NCBI GenBank assembly: GCA_033439265.1
Contig: JAVTVX010000013.1
Span: 22,238,500 to 22,302,499, forward strand
DNA length: 64,000 nt
Direction: 5' to 3'
Source of the DNA: Dillenia suffruticosa
Taxonomy: Eukaryota > Streptophyta > Magnoliopsida > Dilleniales > Dilleniaceae
Below the pieces are notes generated by a model. It saw only the letters and a program-made list of their open reading frames with translations, searched no databases and was not told the origin of the DNA. This document shows positions 1 through 12,600 of the stretch, piece by piece (position 1 is the first letter of the stretch; every line of letters begins with the position of its first letter). A program made the position numbers and the translations under genes.

Positions 1-252
1 ATTTTCACAATTGATATTTCTTTTTTAACTAAAGATCCTTGACTTCTTGTATTTTTTGTTGTTAGTTTACTTTATTAATGGCCTCTTAATTACCGGGAAA
101 AAAAAAGCTAAAAGAAAATTACCCCATTACATGTGAGATATGAAACAAATAAAAAGTCCATGATTATAGTCAACTAGATTTCTCATTCAAAAATATACTT
201 TTTTCCTTTTGTTTTGTTGATATTTCATACTTCTAATAATTTATTTTTTTGA

Positions 253-294
<42 letters not shown>

Positions 295-813
295 ATTTAT
301 GTTAAAAGTAAGAATGGCATTTCTATTAAATCAAGATAGAAAATTTTAGCTAACAATCACGAATTTCTGTATGCAAATTATACAAATTTTTTAAACACAA
401 TAATATAACATGACACATAAATAAAATGGATCTAACAAGGGAATAAAAAAAAAAAACCCCATATTCAAATTTTCAGTCTGTGACATGTAATCTTAAAAGG
501 ATTCATATATTTCATGCCAAAAAAAAAATTATATTCGAATTATGTTCAAAATTTAAAACATAGTTTGGATAAAATTTTCAAATACAAGACTATTTTAAAT
601 AATGTAATATTTTTACTTTAATCCTATTACCAATTTTTAACCACAAGAATTCATATTTCTTCATTTAAATATATGCTTGAAAAGTTATAAAAGCTTCATT
701 ATTGAAGGTAGAACAAATACTTGAATTTTAAATAACCATCTGAGTTTTTGACTTAAATTATTTCAAACATTATTTACATTTTGTAGATCCAAAATATCAA
801 TTTATAAAGGTAA
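1..813. other. AT-rich intergenic DNA with (AT)n microsatellite
   Basis: No gene is visible. The stretch is very AT-rich, contains a (TA)n microsatellite at about 254-291 and several A homopolymers, and runs directly into the target-site duplication of the CACTA element at 814. Confidence 0.6.
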
Positions 814-1417
814 CACTATTAGAAAACATGGTTTCAGCGACGGAAAACTACCGATGGAAAAATATTCATCGGTAATAGTGACAGATTAACGTCGGAATTT
901 TTACTGAGGGATTAACGACAGATTAAAGACGGAAATCAGTGATGAAAATTAGCGACGGATATATTTCCGTCGCTAAACCCTTAAAAAAATAAAAAATATA
1001 TTATAAAATTATCAGCGACGGATTACTGACGGAAATATTATAAAATATTATAATTTTATATTATTCTAATATTATTAAGAAATAAGAAATAAAGATAATA
1101 AGTAAAAAGAAAAAGATATATAAATAGATAGTTTGTTTGATTTAGTGGCAAATGTGTTCTCATATCATCATTACTGTGCAGGTTCGATTCTCACCACCAG
1201 TGTGGGAGGGTGGTGGGCTATATCTTCGTCGTTTTAGCGACGATTTTTTTTTCGTCCCTAATATTAACAATGAAATTAAGCCATTACTAATTCGATACTG
1301 ATATTTGCGATGAAAAAAAATCAGTCTCTAAAAATTAACGGGATCACTTTTACGATAGATTTAGCAATGGAAAAAATTCGTCGCTGATACCTTTCAGCGA
1401 CGGAATTTCTAGTAGTG
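814..1417. mobile_element. Non-autonomous CACTA (EnSpm/CMC) DNA transposon, 604 bp
   Basis: The element begins CACTATTAGAAA and ends TTTCTAGTAGTG, giving terminal inverted repeats that start with the CACTA signature. It is flanked on both sides by the 3-bp target-site duplication TAA (811-813 and 1418-1420), the size CACTA transposases make. The motif GCGACGG and its complement CCGTCGC recur inside in both orientations, as expected for subterminal transposase-binding repeats. There is no coding capacity, so it must have been moved in trans by an autonomous relative. Around 1138-1200 it carries a tRNA-like stretch with a GGTTCGATTC box-B match. The ends are well preserved, suggesting fairly recent insertion. 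Confidence 0.9.
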
Positions 1418-3639
1418 TAATAATAGGGTTATTTTTGCTATTCTAGAAAAAGAAAGTAAAAACTTTATAAACAGGTGCCCATCTCTATAACAGGAAGAGC
1501 ATTTATTTGTTTTTGTATCAAGTCCTCTCAGAGCACTTATTAGAAAAACCCTTTTACCAAAACGAGAAGAAATTAATAGGACAATTGTTAGTTTCACTTG
1601 CGCAAGCGATAGAGAGAGAATGACAGTCTATGGTATATGAAGATTTGAAGTTAACAATTTTGCATTAAAAAAATATGTACTGCACTGCATCTGCATGTGT
1701 GTGTATATAGTGCTGTGTGTCTCAATATGTGAAAGAAATCTATGTGTGTATAGTGTTAGTTTCACAAATTTATGTACTGCACTGCATCTGCATATGTGTG
1801 TGTGTATAGTGCTGTGTGTCTCAATATGTGAAAGAAATCTATGTGTGGAAAAATGAGTCGATGAGTTATCATTTCACATGCCCCCTTTCCTGGCAAAAAG
1901 GAAAAAAGTGCTCCCTGTTTTCCCACTGCAGGCTCACTGCCAGTAAAAGAGAAGTATAGCATTTGATAAATAAAAATGCTTTTTATTTATACAAGGAATT
2001 TAATTTTATCATCATATCAGTCTTTTTTTTTATTAAAAGGTCTATTTAATTTTATTTGAGTTTGATTCCAACTTTTCTCACGAGGTCGAAATAGATATTA
2101 TTTGCATGGGTCAAGGCCCAAACTGTCATTTTAGCAGGTAGACATCGACAAAAGTGTCGAGGGAGCATCAAACTATTTGGGAGGAGTCATTGGCACTAAA
2201 GTCTTCACATGAGCATTTGGGTGGCCATGTGAGGCTGTTAGGAGATGTGGAAGGTGAAGGTTGTGGTTGTGGAGCAGAATGGTGCGGCTATGAAGAGGGT
2301 TTTTGTCCACAACTAATTGTCCAATTCAATAAGCCTCATTCTCTTTTCATTATATCTCTCTAGGTTGCCTAAAGGAACAAGCAGAAACAAAGAAAAGTAT
2401 TTGGTCCAACCATGACCCTTTCACGTGGTCAATCATGTTTCTCTTGTCCCTACCAAGAGATAGTAAATTATCATCTGATGCGATGATGGCGCAACCTAGC
2501 ACCATACCATTATGCGGCTGTGGTGTGGTGATTCCGTGTCCCCTTTCCCCTACCACAGAGACCCCATCTTCACTCTTTACACTTAGCAATTTGATGAGTT
2601 TGTATGGGACCAGGCAGTTCAGTGAGCCTTGGCATGAGAAATTGTTCTCAAGCATGAGTTGATGTGGTAAGAACCTGATTATATTGATTGCAACCACATC
2701 AAGATTCCAATACAGAAAAAAAGAAATATAATTTTTATTAATTTTGAACCCAAATTAACGTTGTGGGTCATTACAAAAACCCATAAAAACAATGTTTGGA
2801 AAAAATTTTATCCAATAATTATTCTTCTTAATAAGTTAGAAAGTCTTAGAAGGCCAAATTGCCAAGAAATATCATTGCTCGATCTATATCACTAATGTGC
2901 AGATTGCTGTCAACACTCTTGCTGAATTGACTACTTGAATGTTGTCATCTATCCATACCAAGCCTATAACGTGGACTATTGTTCACCATTCAATCATTTT
3001 TAGTTGATTTTGATTTCAGCAAGAAATATACAGAGGGCAACCAATCTAGCTTTTCTAGCTTACATCGAATTTTCACAGAGCTTTCATTCCAAATCTTCAA
3101 GTCTCCGTGTTCACATCTCATCTGAAGCATTAAAATCTTTCTTACTCTCTTAAAACCTTGAGGTAATCCAAAATTTTATTTGCATAAAAATGTGAACATA
3201 TGATTATTGTTGTAAATGCCCAGAATTTCTTTTCACCTGTCAAGAATAATAGAGACTAGCTTCTCAACAATTGGGAATTCCCACAGATTACAGAAAAAAT
3301 AATGTCTGGCACCAACCGTGCATCACCCCACTTTTGCCTATGCTTCTCATCTGTATTCAAAAAGAAAAAATGGCCTCTTCTTCATATCATAACTCGCAGC
3401 TTATTTTGATCAATCAGTGACCCCTAGGATGGATAGTGCAATAGTCAGTGGTCACATATCCAAAAACATTTGACTTGAAAGGTCCTAAGTCAAGTCCCAT
3501 GCTTGATTATAAAACACTTTTGGGCTCAGATATATATGCTATTTTAAGCAAATGCACATTGTGAAACATAGCCTTCCTATATCATCAACTCAAGTACAGT
3601 TTCGAAAACCTCAGATTTTTTTTTTTTTTTTTCCACATG
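1418..3639. other. Intergenic region
   Basis: No gene is supported. It holds a 97-bp direct duplication at 1674-1846. Short open frames around 2150-2700 on both strands have no recognisable domain and look accidental. A T-homopolymer lies at about 3620. Confidence 0.5.
1674..1846. repeat. Tandem duplication, period 97 bp
   Basis: Two adjacent copies begin with TATGTACTGCACTGCATC at 1674 and 1771. The second copy stops after about 76 bp. They differ mainly in the length of a (GT)n tract, so the duplication is recent. Confidence 0.8.
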
Positions 3640-4790
3640 ATGTGTGGCATGTATCTTTAGCGTCATTCCGGATATGGCCGGGGATCTTCTGCAATTGAAT
3701 TTTCTTCAACTGGTCCCTCACAGACTCGACTTCTTCCCATTTCCCAGCTTGTGAAAACAATTCTGTCATAGCGTTCTAAGTTCCTGTTTTTTCAGGGCCA
3801 ACCTGAATGAGATTTTTAAAAGTAAAATTTCCAAGTTCCACATCTCAACAGACTGAAGCTCCATTCAGCAATGCTCCCCAAACCTTAGCATTTGTTTCCA
3901 TAGGCATTTCAGAAATAAACTCAGACACTTCAGAGAGCCTTCCAGTTTGGCTTAGAACCGCTGCCATGCAGGCATAATGCCCAGCTGCAGGCTGAATACC
4001 AAATTTTGAAAACACAGAACCAAAGGCTTCCCACAGCTCATCTACTGCACCAGAATGGGCACACACATTTCAATACTGCTGTGAATGTTACGGGATCAAG
4101 CTGAGATACATAGTCAAGCATCTCATAGAAAAAAGCCGAAGCCATATTAGCATCTCCAAGGGCAGCATAAGCAGAGATAACTGCTGTCCATACAATCACA
4201 CTCCTTTAGATAGCTCAAAAACCTGCCTTACTGCTTGAACAAACCGTGATTTTGCATAAATATCAACAATAACAGTTGAAACGTATATATTCGGATTATT
4301 GCTATTCCTAATCACATAAGCATGTATTTCCTTCCCACTTCTCAAGTTCTAATATGTATATATATATATATATGAAGGTCACAGAATTTGTTCTCAAACC
4401 CAAAGCCTGCATTTTGCAAAATTGCTCTGGAATTTCATCGTGCCTATTATTCAGCACCAAATCAGACAAACAGCATTCCAAGTTCTTAAACCTTGGGATT
4501 CTACTTCGTGGAAAAGATCCACGGCACTGTTAACGTATCCATGAATCATATATCCGGAAATTATTGCACCATATGTAACTTCATCCCTTTCACTCTTCTC
4601 AAAAAGTTCTCTGGCAGAATCCAAGTCACCACATTTCGAATAAAACCCAATTTTCGAATTACAAAGCAAAACATCCATCTCAATTCCATTCTCAGTTACA
4701 CACTTGTGAACATCCATCCTAAAACTGAGATTCTTCAAATGTCCACATGCTTGCATCACACTAAAATTTGAAATCCAAGAATCATTCATA
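3640..4790 (-). pseudogene. PPR gene remnant (At2g37310-like), 5'-truncated
   Basis: PPR proteins bind organellar RNA for editing, splicing or stability. Read on the minus strand, in order: a piece containing KCGDLDSARELFEKSERDEV and YGAIISGYMIHGY; a piece reading RSGKEIHAYVIRN; a piece reading VIVWTAVISAYAALGD; then HYACMAAVLSQTGRLSE and KVWGALLNGASV; then a C-terminal E-type motif, LFSQAGKWEEVESVRDQLKK. These fall in the order of one PPR protein but lie in different frames, so at least three frame breaks are present, for example near 4070 and 4210. Nothing upstream of about 4790 continues the protein, so the N-terminal half is lost. From memory the pieces resemble Arabidopsis At2g37310, which fits the gene order of the rest of the window. 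The intact PPR gene at 23226 is a different family member. Confidence 0.8.
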
Positions 4791-6200
4791 TATATTAAGC
4801 TCCAAAAATAACTTGAGTAAACCTATCCGAACACGTCGTAATTCGCACAACCACAGCTTTAGACAAGGTGGACGAGGATCCCTAGAATGCATAGGGACGG
4901 CAAACTAGATATGTACATATATACATTTAAAAAATATATGCATATATATTTAAATTTAAACATAAATCAAGAAAAAATTTCCACGTTCAAAGTAAGAAAA
5001 GAAAGATTTTTTTACCTCCAATTTTAAAAATAAAAAACAAAAAATCAAACATCCATAAAACACAAAGCTCCCTCACGATGGAGCTTTCGAACCTACATGT
5101 GGAGTTTGCTGCACAACAGCTCCATATTGCATTTTTAAATTGAGAAAATGCCATTGGATAGTCAAGTTTCAACAATAATATTAAGCCGACCATGGCATGC
5201 ACAGGACAACGTGCACATGGAGTCAAAAATTACATTGTCAAGTCAAGGGAAAGATTCAAACGTCGTATCCATAAGCCAAAAGAAGGTCAGAATGTCACTA
5301 GACAGCAAAAAGCGTGGAGAGTCATCGCATTCGCACCTGGGGAACGTGGGTGCCCCTTTGGGCTGCTGCTCTCACAGCTATGCCCAAGGTGCAGATTCTT
5401 TGAAAACCTGCACACTTTTCTCGAATGGATACACCTGCGACCGTACCGTACTTGTCTATTATTTCGGTGTAATTTTAGTTTATTATGATTTTTCTTTGTC
5501 TACCATTCTTAAAATTTTACTTTCCTATTCTAGTGGGGTTCTCTAGACTATTTTTACACTTGTAAAACTTTCATCATGCAAATTTTCTGATATTATTTGA
5601 TTAAGAACTTTATTTTCTTTCGATTTGTGGGTGTACCCATTCATCGCACCCTAATGCATTTGGTACACCCTAGTGCATTCGGTACTCTTAGTACCTGTGA
5701 GGGCAACTCTTGTGCGTATATATTGACTAAACTAGGACAATCTCCGTGATTTTCAGGTATTCTCTTTTTCTCCTGATAGTTTTTTTTATTAAAAAAAATT
5801 AAATTAATTGAATACATTATAATTTAATTCAATATGTATTTTTAAAAAATTATTTAATTGAAAATATTTTTTTTATCAATTTAAAATTATTTAATATAAG
5901 AGTTTGTTTATTTATTTCTTAAGTTATTAGTTCATACATCGTTACTCCTAAACCATAATAACCCCGTCAGCCAGGTTGGCCTCGTTTATATTTTAATATT
6001 ATTCGGGGGGTCGGGTTGGGGCTGGGCCAAGGACCGCAGGGCGCCTATACCTCAGTCTGTACCGCGAGCCCGGTCTGGCCCCCCTTTTCTTCAGAATTTT
6101 TGTCCAAAAAAAAAAAAAAACCCTGATCAGGGGAGAATAACTCGGCAGAAGCCCTCGCACGCTCCGCCCAAGATCTGATTTGCCTGAACGAGCTCCGAGA
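4791..6200. other. Intergenic region and putative promoter of the DIR17-like gene
   Basis: Open frames at 5148-5546 lack any recognisable domain. The rest is AT-rich. A GC-richer stretch with a (CT)n tract at 6214-6231 precedes the first likely exon of the downstream gene and is probably its promoter or 5' leader. Confidence 0.45.
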
Positions 6201-6213
6201 CATGATTAGGTAA

Positions 6214-8824
6214 TCTCTCTCTCTCTCTCTCCCTCCAAGCACAAGAAAATTACTCAGGCAGATCTGTCCTTCATTTGCGGTTGATTTGAGTGCGAATCTC
6301 TGACAAATTTCATCCGATTTCTCTTTAAGTTTGTGGTCTCCGTGAATTTGATTTTTAATTCCTTTATTGATTTGATGTCAATTTGGATGAAATCTATGTA
6401 AATCGAAGATTATTGCGTTGCAGGCATTATCATGCGGAGAAGTAGATGTTGATTTCAATATGAAGGTCGACAACGAAAAGGAATGCGTCTCGAAGTTTGT
6501 GAATAAGGTCTCTGATCCATACTTTCTTCTTAGTTTTTATTTTTAAAATTGGTTTGTAGTATTGAAATTAGGGTTTTTTTGAATTAACATTATATTCTAT
6601 TATTTTTACGTTTTGGAGACGGAGTTTTGTTGGTTTGAAATTAGGGCTTTTTTTTTTGAATTAACATTATGTTATATTATCCTTAGGTTTAGGAGACAAT
6701 AGGGCAGTCATGCTTTCTTTGGTATAGACTTACTAGATAGAGCTCCAAAATTTCATGGAATTCATCGTTTGTATTTTGTTTGTTCTCTTTATCACAATGA
6801 TCTGCCAAATGAATAAAGGTTTTCATATTCATCATTTTTTTCCTTAGTAATTTGATTTGAACTTGATTTGTGGATTTTATTTTATTTTATTTTGTTTTGT
6901 TTTTTCTCAATTTATATACTTTTGCTAGAAAGGGAAATGCAAATGGGAAAAGGCACCAGGGAGATGCATGAGGTACAATCTCAACGTTGTTGTACAGGAA
7001 CCACATAGGTCCTCTATAGCAAAAGACCAATGAAAAACTGAAAATGAAGGGCTTTTTTTTTTTCAAAGGAAAAAAAGAGTCAAACTGATTGAATTAATCA
7101 GGTTCCTATTTGCTATCTGCAACCTGATAGTCCTCCTCAACTCCAACTTATTATGCACATTTGATTGTGTGCCTAATTTATATGAAGTATGGTATGTAAT
7201 TCTTATGTTTTGGTTTAGGTGCTCCTGTTTGTTGATTTGATTGTCATTGGAGTCTCGTATCCACAAAGGAATATATATGCTAGTATGCCAGTTGTTTGAA
7301 GTGTGGGTTGAGATTGCTGCTGATGCATATAAGTCCCCCTTATCAGTCATAAATTGGGCTAAACCAAAGTTCACCATAATAGGTGTATATTCATCATCAA
7401 GGAGAATATTGTTGGGCTTTTTGTCCCGATAAATGATGTGATTGGAATGAAAGACACTGTCTTGATGATTTTAGAGCCAACATTTGTCTGTGTAGAGAAA
7501 TACATTGAGTGGTTTGAATGTTTTTGGTTAGTGTACTGAGTTCTTCGGAAATTTGCTGACTATGAGAATGGAATCAGATGAGTTGGATATTGCTTTTGCT
7601 TTTCAATTCTGGTTTGCACGGTAGTCAGATGTTGTTGCTGCCATCCCAAAGTCACTGCTGCCCACTAAAGAGATGACAACTAGTTCCTTCCCTGTGCTTG
7701 AGTAAAACTGTTTGATTCTGAAAACATACCACCATCATGGGTCGAATTCTAACGGACTACTGGTTGCATATCCATTGAGTTTGATTGTATGCTGGCACAT
7801 TTTGAAAATTCGTAATCATACCCAGTGAGTCGACCTAACTCCAAGGAGATATGGAAGTAGTTGCTTTCACTTTGGCTGGTAGCTGCATTGACTGTATTAC
7901 AACAGTAACAACATTTCACTACAATCGAAACTGGTAAAAGCAATATGCTACCGTTCCAATTCTTTTCATATTCAATTTTTCAAGGTACATAGCCATAATA
8001 AGTTTGACAAGTCAATGGAACTCTATACATGGTTGGATATGGCTAAAAAAATCACCAATGCAATCTCAAATTGTGTAATCAATTAGGATTGAAGTACATT
8101 CTCCTTGATAAGTCCAACCCTATTATTGCTGACTTCATTTTTGCCTGATTCGTGATCCACAAAGTGACTGCATTTACCTCCAAGTTGTAGGTACATGTGG
8201 CTATATTGACCCACAATTCTATACAATTGTCATGCTTACATAAAAATCCATGTTTTTAGCTTCAGCATCATCCTTGGATGACATTTCTCCTATCTGTTCT
8301 GTTGGTTGTAGCTTTGGAGCCTTTTGGCAATTCCATTCTCTGTCAACAAGTTTTTGGGCTTTATGTTTGCTAATGTAATTTTCACAAATGAAACCCTAGT
8401 TTTGCCGTGTATATCGCATTACAATACATTGATATGGATGAGAATTAACCGAAGTGAGCTTCTTATGGAAAACTTGGGGAAACCTATAGACAGCCTAAAC
8501 ATTTCAAGCTCCAAAAGTAGTTTTCAAGTCTTTTTTTTTTTTTTTTTTTAACTCTTTATCACATGAGAAGTAGGAAAGCAGTGTTTATCTAAAGTACAAA
8601 ATATTTCAGCACTCTAGGTTTCCTTTCCTGGTCTGCCCTCTCTTCACAGTGTTATGCTTCATACTTGTTCTAGTGTTGGTCAATACAATAGGCATTAGGT
8701 AATTTTGATAGGCTGTTCAATCTTTACATATCTTTCACTCGGATTGTTTTCAATTTATTTGTGGTGTTCACTGACCCATAATTATATACTTGGCATGTGA
8801 TGGGCTTTTATTGGAGATATTGCA
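6214..8824 (+). other. Probable 5' leader exon and long leader intron of the DIR17-like gene
   Basis: A short candidate exon at about 6421-6507 carries a small upstream frame starting ATGAAGGTCGACAACG and ends at a possible AAG/GTCTCT donor. The next 2.3 kb is T-rich and holds no supported coding sequence, ending in a polypyrimidine-poor acceptor at 8825. Transcript evidence is needed to fix the structure. Confidence 0.35.
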
Positions 8825-8899
8825 GATGGAGTTGAGTTTCATGGCAAGACAATTATACATTGATTTTCCTTGCTAGCATTGTCAGAAACACCAGTAGAA

Positions 8900-9490
8900 A
8901 TGGAAAACTCATGCGGGATTCAGGGGTTGGAATCTACATCAACAGGGATTTTTGAATTATGTGGGGAGCCTGCAGTTATTATTAATGGGCTGCCTGATGT
9001 ACCTGGAAGTGATGAAGCTCTTGTTCCTTGTGATATTGTAAGTGATGTAGAGTCCAAGAGGAACACTGGTTGTGGCAAATGGTTGGAAGGAAGAGAAGTT
9101 CAAAAGTTGTTTGGGGAACAGTTCTATTCTGGCACTGTAACCAAGTTTGACAAGGAAACAGGCTGGTACAGGGTTGTATATGAAGATGGGGACTTTGAGG
9201 ATCTTGAATGGCATGAATTGGAAGAAGTTCTTGTACCTCTAGACATTATGATTCCATTGAAAACTCTGGCACTGAAGATCATAAAAAGGCGCCAGAAAAG
9301 CCCTCATAAAACAGGCAGAAGTGTTGGACGACCCAAAAAGAGCCAGATTACAAATAGAGCAGGAAAGGATTATACATCGGAGATTCCTGAAACAACTTCA
9401 TTAGTGGATGGAAACATTGTTGAAGATCAACGTGAAAACACAGTCACTGTCAAATGGATAGGTTCAGATGGTCAACTTACAGTGAAGTAG
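8900..9490 (+). CDS. PTM/DIR17-like Tudor domain protein with AT-hook-like motif
   Basis: A 196-residue protein read from the first in-frame ATG. The N-terminal motif GIFELCGEPAVIINGLPDV (residues 16-34) is followed by a Tudor-like domain at about 62-112 containing GTVTKFDKETGWYRVVYEDG. This domain type is shared by plant PTM and the protein misnamed dirigent protein 17, which is not a true dirigent protein. GRPKK at 143-147 looks like an AT-hook, so a nuclear chromatin-associated role is plausible. The coding part lies in one exon. The nearest acceptor, ending TTGCAG at 8825, is followed in one frame by a stop, so upstream exons (a likely one around 6421-6507) appear to be 5' leader. A T-rich tract and a long intron separate them. 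Function is inferred only from the domain. Confidence 0.75.
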   Translation: MENSCGIQGLESTSTGIFELCGEPAVIINGLPDVPGSDEALVPCDIVSDVESKRNTGCGKWLEGREVQKLFGEQFYSGTVTKFDKETGWYRVVYEDGDFEDLEWHELEEVLVPLDIMIPLKTLALKIIKRRQKSPHKTGRSVGRPKKSQITNRAGKDYTSEIPETTSLVDGNIVEDQRENTVTVKWIGSDGQLTVK

Positions 9491-10421
9491 GAAGGCAATG
9501 CAGCTACTCGGGTTGGAAGCGTGCTGATGAAATCTGAGGTTAGATGTCAAAAAGCTTGAATTCCCTTTCCGGTTTTGAATCATGAAGTTCAACCAAGATT
9601 CAGAGAGATCTCTTTTCTTAGGTTCTCCTCCACCCTGCATTTAGCTCCTTTCCATTGTCATGCTATCAGCACAACCTTAAAAGGACTCCTCTCCAGAACC
9701 CACGTTTGGAATTTTGAACTATGAATTGAGCAAAGCTGTTGTTTGTAGAAAAAGGGGTTGTTGGCATGCCGTTTTCAGTTTGTTATGAGAAATACTTGTT
9801 GAATGGTGTTGTCTCTCTCTCCAGTTTCTAGTTGGAACCGTTCAACCCCAACAAACAGGGGCATGGAAAAAGGAAATTACTTGCCAATAGTGTCTTGTTA
9901 CTCAGATGATAGAAGAACCATTTCTTCCTTTGGTGGGCTGTCATCTGGAGTCACCAATTCCAAGTATTGTCCCGCTTTCAGTTGTTCAGAATATATATAT
10001 CTTTAATAAACACTTACCAAGTTCAACAAATTATAGATATGAAGTCAAAGTACAGAGTTTCTAATAACTTTTAGCTTGCGAAATGAAAGATGATAAACTT
10101 GGTTTCAACTTAATAAGGGCATTTCTGTAATTGGGATTTTAATAATATTTTATACAAATGTCTATTAAAACTTAAAAAAAAAAAAGCCTCCCTTTACTAT
10201 AGCTATTTTTTAATTAAACATAATAAATAGAAAAATGATAATAATAAAAAATTGTCCGAGCTTAGTTTTTACTCACCAACATATTTGAATTAATTTTATC
10301 TTATTCGATAAACGGAAAACCGAACATCCTTTTCTTTTCGAGATCGAAACCAACACCTTATTAATCTTGCCTGCGAGGATCTTCTTGGTTCCACGTTGGC
10401 TTTTCTTCTTCCCTCTTCTCT

Positions 10422-10469
<48 letters not shown>

Positions 10470-10740
10470 CCCCCCCCCAGTTGCACGACACAATGTAAAG
10501 TAAAACCCCACACGCAAAATTCATTTTACTGATATCAAGTTTCATCTAACCGCAGTTTTACTTTCCATCAATATGCTTGTGTAACCTTACTCGCACCATC
10601 TCATTTTTGTGTAATTTCACTGTTTCTCTGCTTTGTATTGCTGAAAACGTGGTTGATTTAAGTATGTCGCATCCTTATCTAGTGTTTCTGTTGTTCTTAA
10701 TTAGTTGGTTTTCTATTTCTGTGTTGAGTTTGATGAAAAA
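9491..10740. other. 3' flank, then CT-rich leader of the NFRKB-like locus
   Basis: The first 200 bases are probably the 3' untranslated region of the Tudor gene. A pure (CT)n tract at about 10429-10467 followed by a C homopolymer lies 270 bases before the NFRKB-like pseudogene and may have been its 5' leader. Open frames that encode Arg-Glu repeats on the other strand are translations of this microsatellite. Confidence 0.45.
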
Positions 10741-12600
10741 TGGAAGTAGGAGTTCCAGAGGGTACATGTACTTTATCTTTTAATTGTGGTATGCCAAATG
10801 AATGCGGTCGCGGTGATGATGATTGTGATGAGAGAGATAGAGATGCATCTTATGCTTTGCTGGAATTTGCTAATGAGATTGTGAAGTCCAAAAATGAAGA
10901 TAATGTGGGCCGAATGGCAAGGATTCCCATATTGAGAATTGAGCTTGAAGAAATGAGAAAAGGGGCCCAGTATCAGGGGATGTTTGAGAAATCAGCCAGT
11001 GGAGACAAGGAAATTCTTCAATATGGGTTGGATGAGGAGTTTACTGATTGCAAGAAATGTAGACCAAGCTATTGTGTTTATGTGGTTTCACAGACTGGGG
11101 AAAAGGAGATGGTTCCAAAAGTGTCTATGGTTGAGGGAATGAACCCTGATTTCTCACTAACATCAGATATAGACCAGAAAATGTGTACTGTTTTGCAAAA
11201 GTCAAAAAGGTTAGGACTTTGGATTATAATGGAGTAACTTGCTCATACAGAAAGGTGGCTTGTCATGGTGGACGTATGCCGGGGGCAAAGTTGGGGAAAT
11301 ACTTGAAAGAAAAAAGGAAGGCGAGGAAATCTTACTGCAGTATAAATGAATTAAGAGTATAATGGTATGGAGCGTCATCCTAGTGTGCGGCGACATAGTC
11401 AGGAGAAGCTAAAAATGGTGAAATCAAAAGCATTTGACAAGCAGTCCACTCTTGTAAAATATTTAGTTCATAGCGGATTCTCGTTATCTATCATACATTT
11501 TCTTTCTGGTATACTGGCAGCTATGATTTCTACGGAGCCAGAATTGGAAGCATTTGGTCATGATAATAGGAAGGGTAAGGTAATTGGGAAAGTAAACAAA
11601 AAGGGTGAAGACAGTATGGGGAAAAGGGAGCTGCCTTCTAGTACAGTTGATGAAATTGCTGGAGATCCTCTTGTTCTTTAAATGCAAGAGCCGCTTGAGG
11701 ATTTTGTTAGCAGAGCTCTGAAAATTTTTTCATCCAAAACAGCACCACCATCTGCAAAGAACTGGAACCGGAAGCCACTTACATTTTATGAAAAATATAG
11801 TAAAACTTGGTTGTGGATTGGTCTAGTTTCTTGAAAGTCTTCTGACCACAGTTATCTCAAGAAGGAAATATCTTATACAACTTGGGGCATTGCCCCTGAC
11901 CTGGTTCTGAATTTGTTTTAATGCCTTGCTTACTGGTGCAAAATGATCTTGAGAGGCTTATAAAGCTCAGAAGCCTTCCTGCCCCACCGATAAGTTTGAT
12001 GCAACACTCTGCAGTGGATTTGAAGGAAAGATACAAGAAACTAGTACTAAAATATCGTACTAATATCGATCCTAGCCCTCATGAAATGACGGCTTACTTT
12101 TGGAGGAAGGTAGGTACACTTTTCCAGAAAGAGCTTTTTGATACATTGCTGCTGACGGTTATAAGTCCACAGTTGCGCATTTAAGAAGATGTAACATTCA
12201 ATGAGGTCATTTTACGCTGAAATCCAGTCCGCCACCTTGTGTCTCGATTCAGTCTTGTGAGAGATGTGGCTGCTAGATTGCCCGAGGGTATTGGTACAAA
12301 ACAGGACATTTGTATTCTGTTAAGAGACTCACGGTACATCGTGGAAGACATCTCTGATACTGCAGTTAGCCAGATTGATAGTAATGCACTGGATCATTTG
12401 CAATCTGAAGTTGATCTGTGTGTACATAGTAATGGAGAAAGACTCCGGGTTTATTTACACAGCGAAAGAAAAGAGGTCAACTTTGAGGATATTGGGACCC
12501 CTCGGAAGAAGAAATGTACAAAGAAGCAAGGAAGATACATGGAACTTATAACAGGCTGCAGAAGAGGTGTTATCATTATGTTGATTTAGAGTTCACTGTG
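10740..12600 (+). pseudogene. NFRKB-like (INO80 complex subunit G-like) pseudogene
   Basis: Plant NFRKB-like proteins are long nuclear proteins thought to work with the INO80 chromatin remodeller. The match is in pieces in the right order: 10740-11237 (includes VVSQTGEKEMVPKVS); a shifted frame about 11211-11350 reading VRTLDYNGVTCSYRK; 11367-11681 with LVKYLVHSGFSLSIIHFLS; then MQEPLEDFVSRALKIF and KPLTFYEKYSKTWLWIG at about 11682-11834; 11921-12184 with SLPAPPISLMQ; and 12239-12589 carrying the winged-helix part SLVRDVAARLPEGIGTKQDI and RDSRYIVEDISD. Frame changes or stops separate almost every piece, at least five in all (near 11210, 11350, 11680, 11834 and 12184). The N-terminal DEUBAD-type region is absent. 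It lies tail to tail with the kinesin-5 locus, a pairing also recalled from Arabidopsis At3g45830/At3g45850. Confidence 0.85.

Noticed and set aside
5148-5546. 132-codon and overlapping 98-codon open frames
   Set aside because: No domain, two frames overlap in the same direction, and composition is that of non-coding DNA.
8870-8899. Ten-codon extension of the DIR17-like protein
   Set aside because: It begins at TTG, not ATG, in a plant nuclear gene; the first in-frame ATG is at 8900.
10273-10545. Frames encoding Arg-Glu repeats on the minus strand
   Set aside because: Translation of a (CT)n microsatellite.
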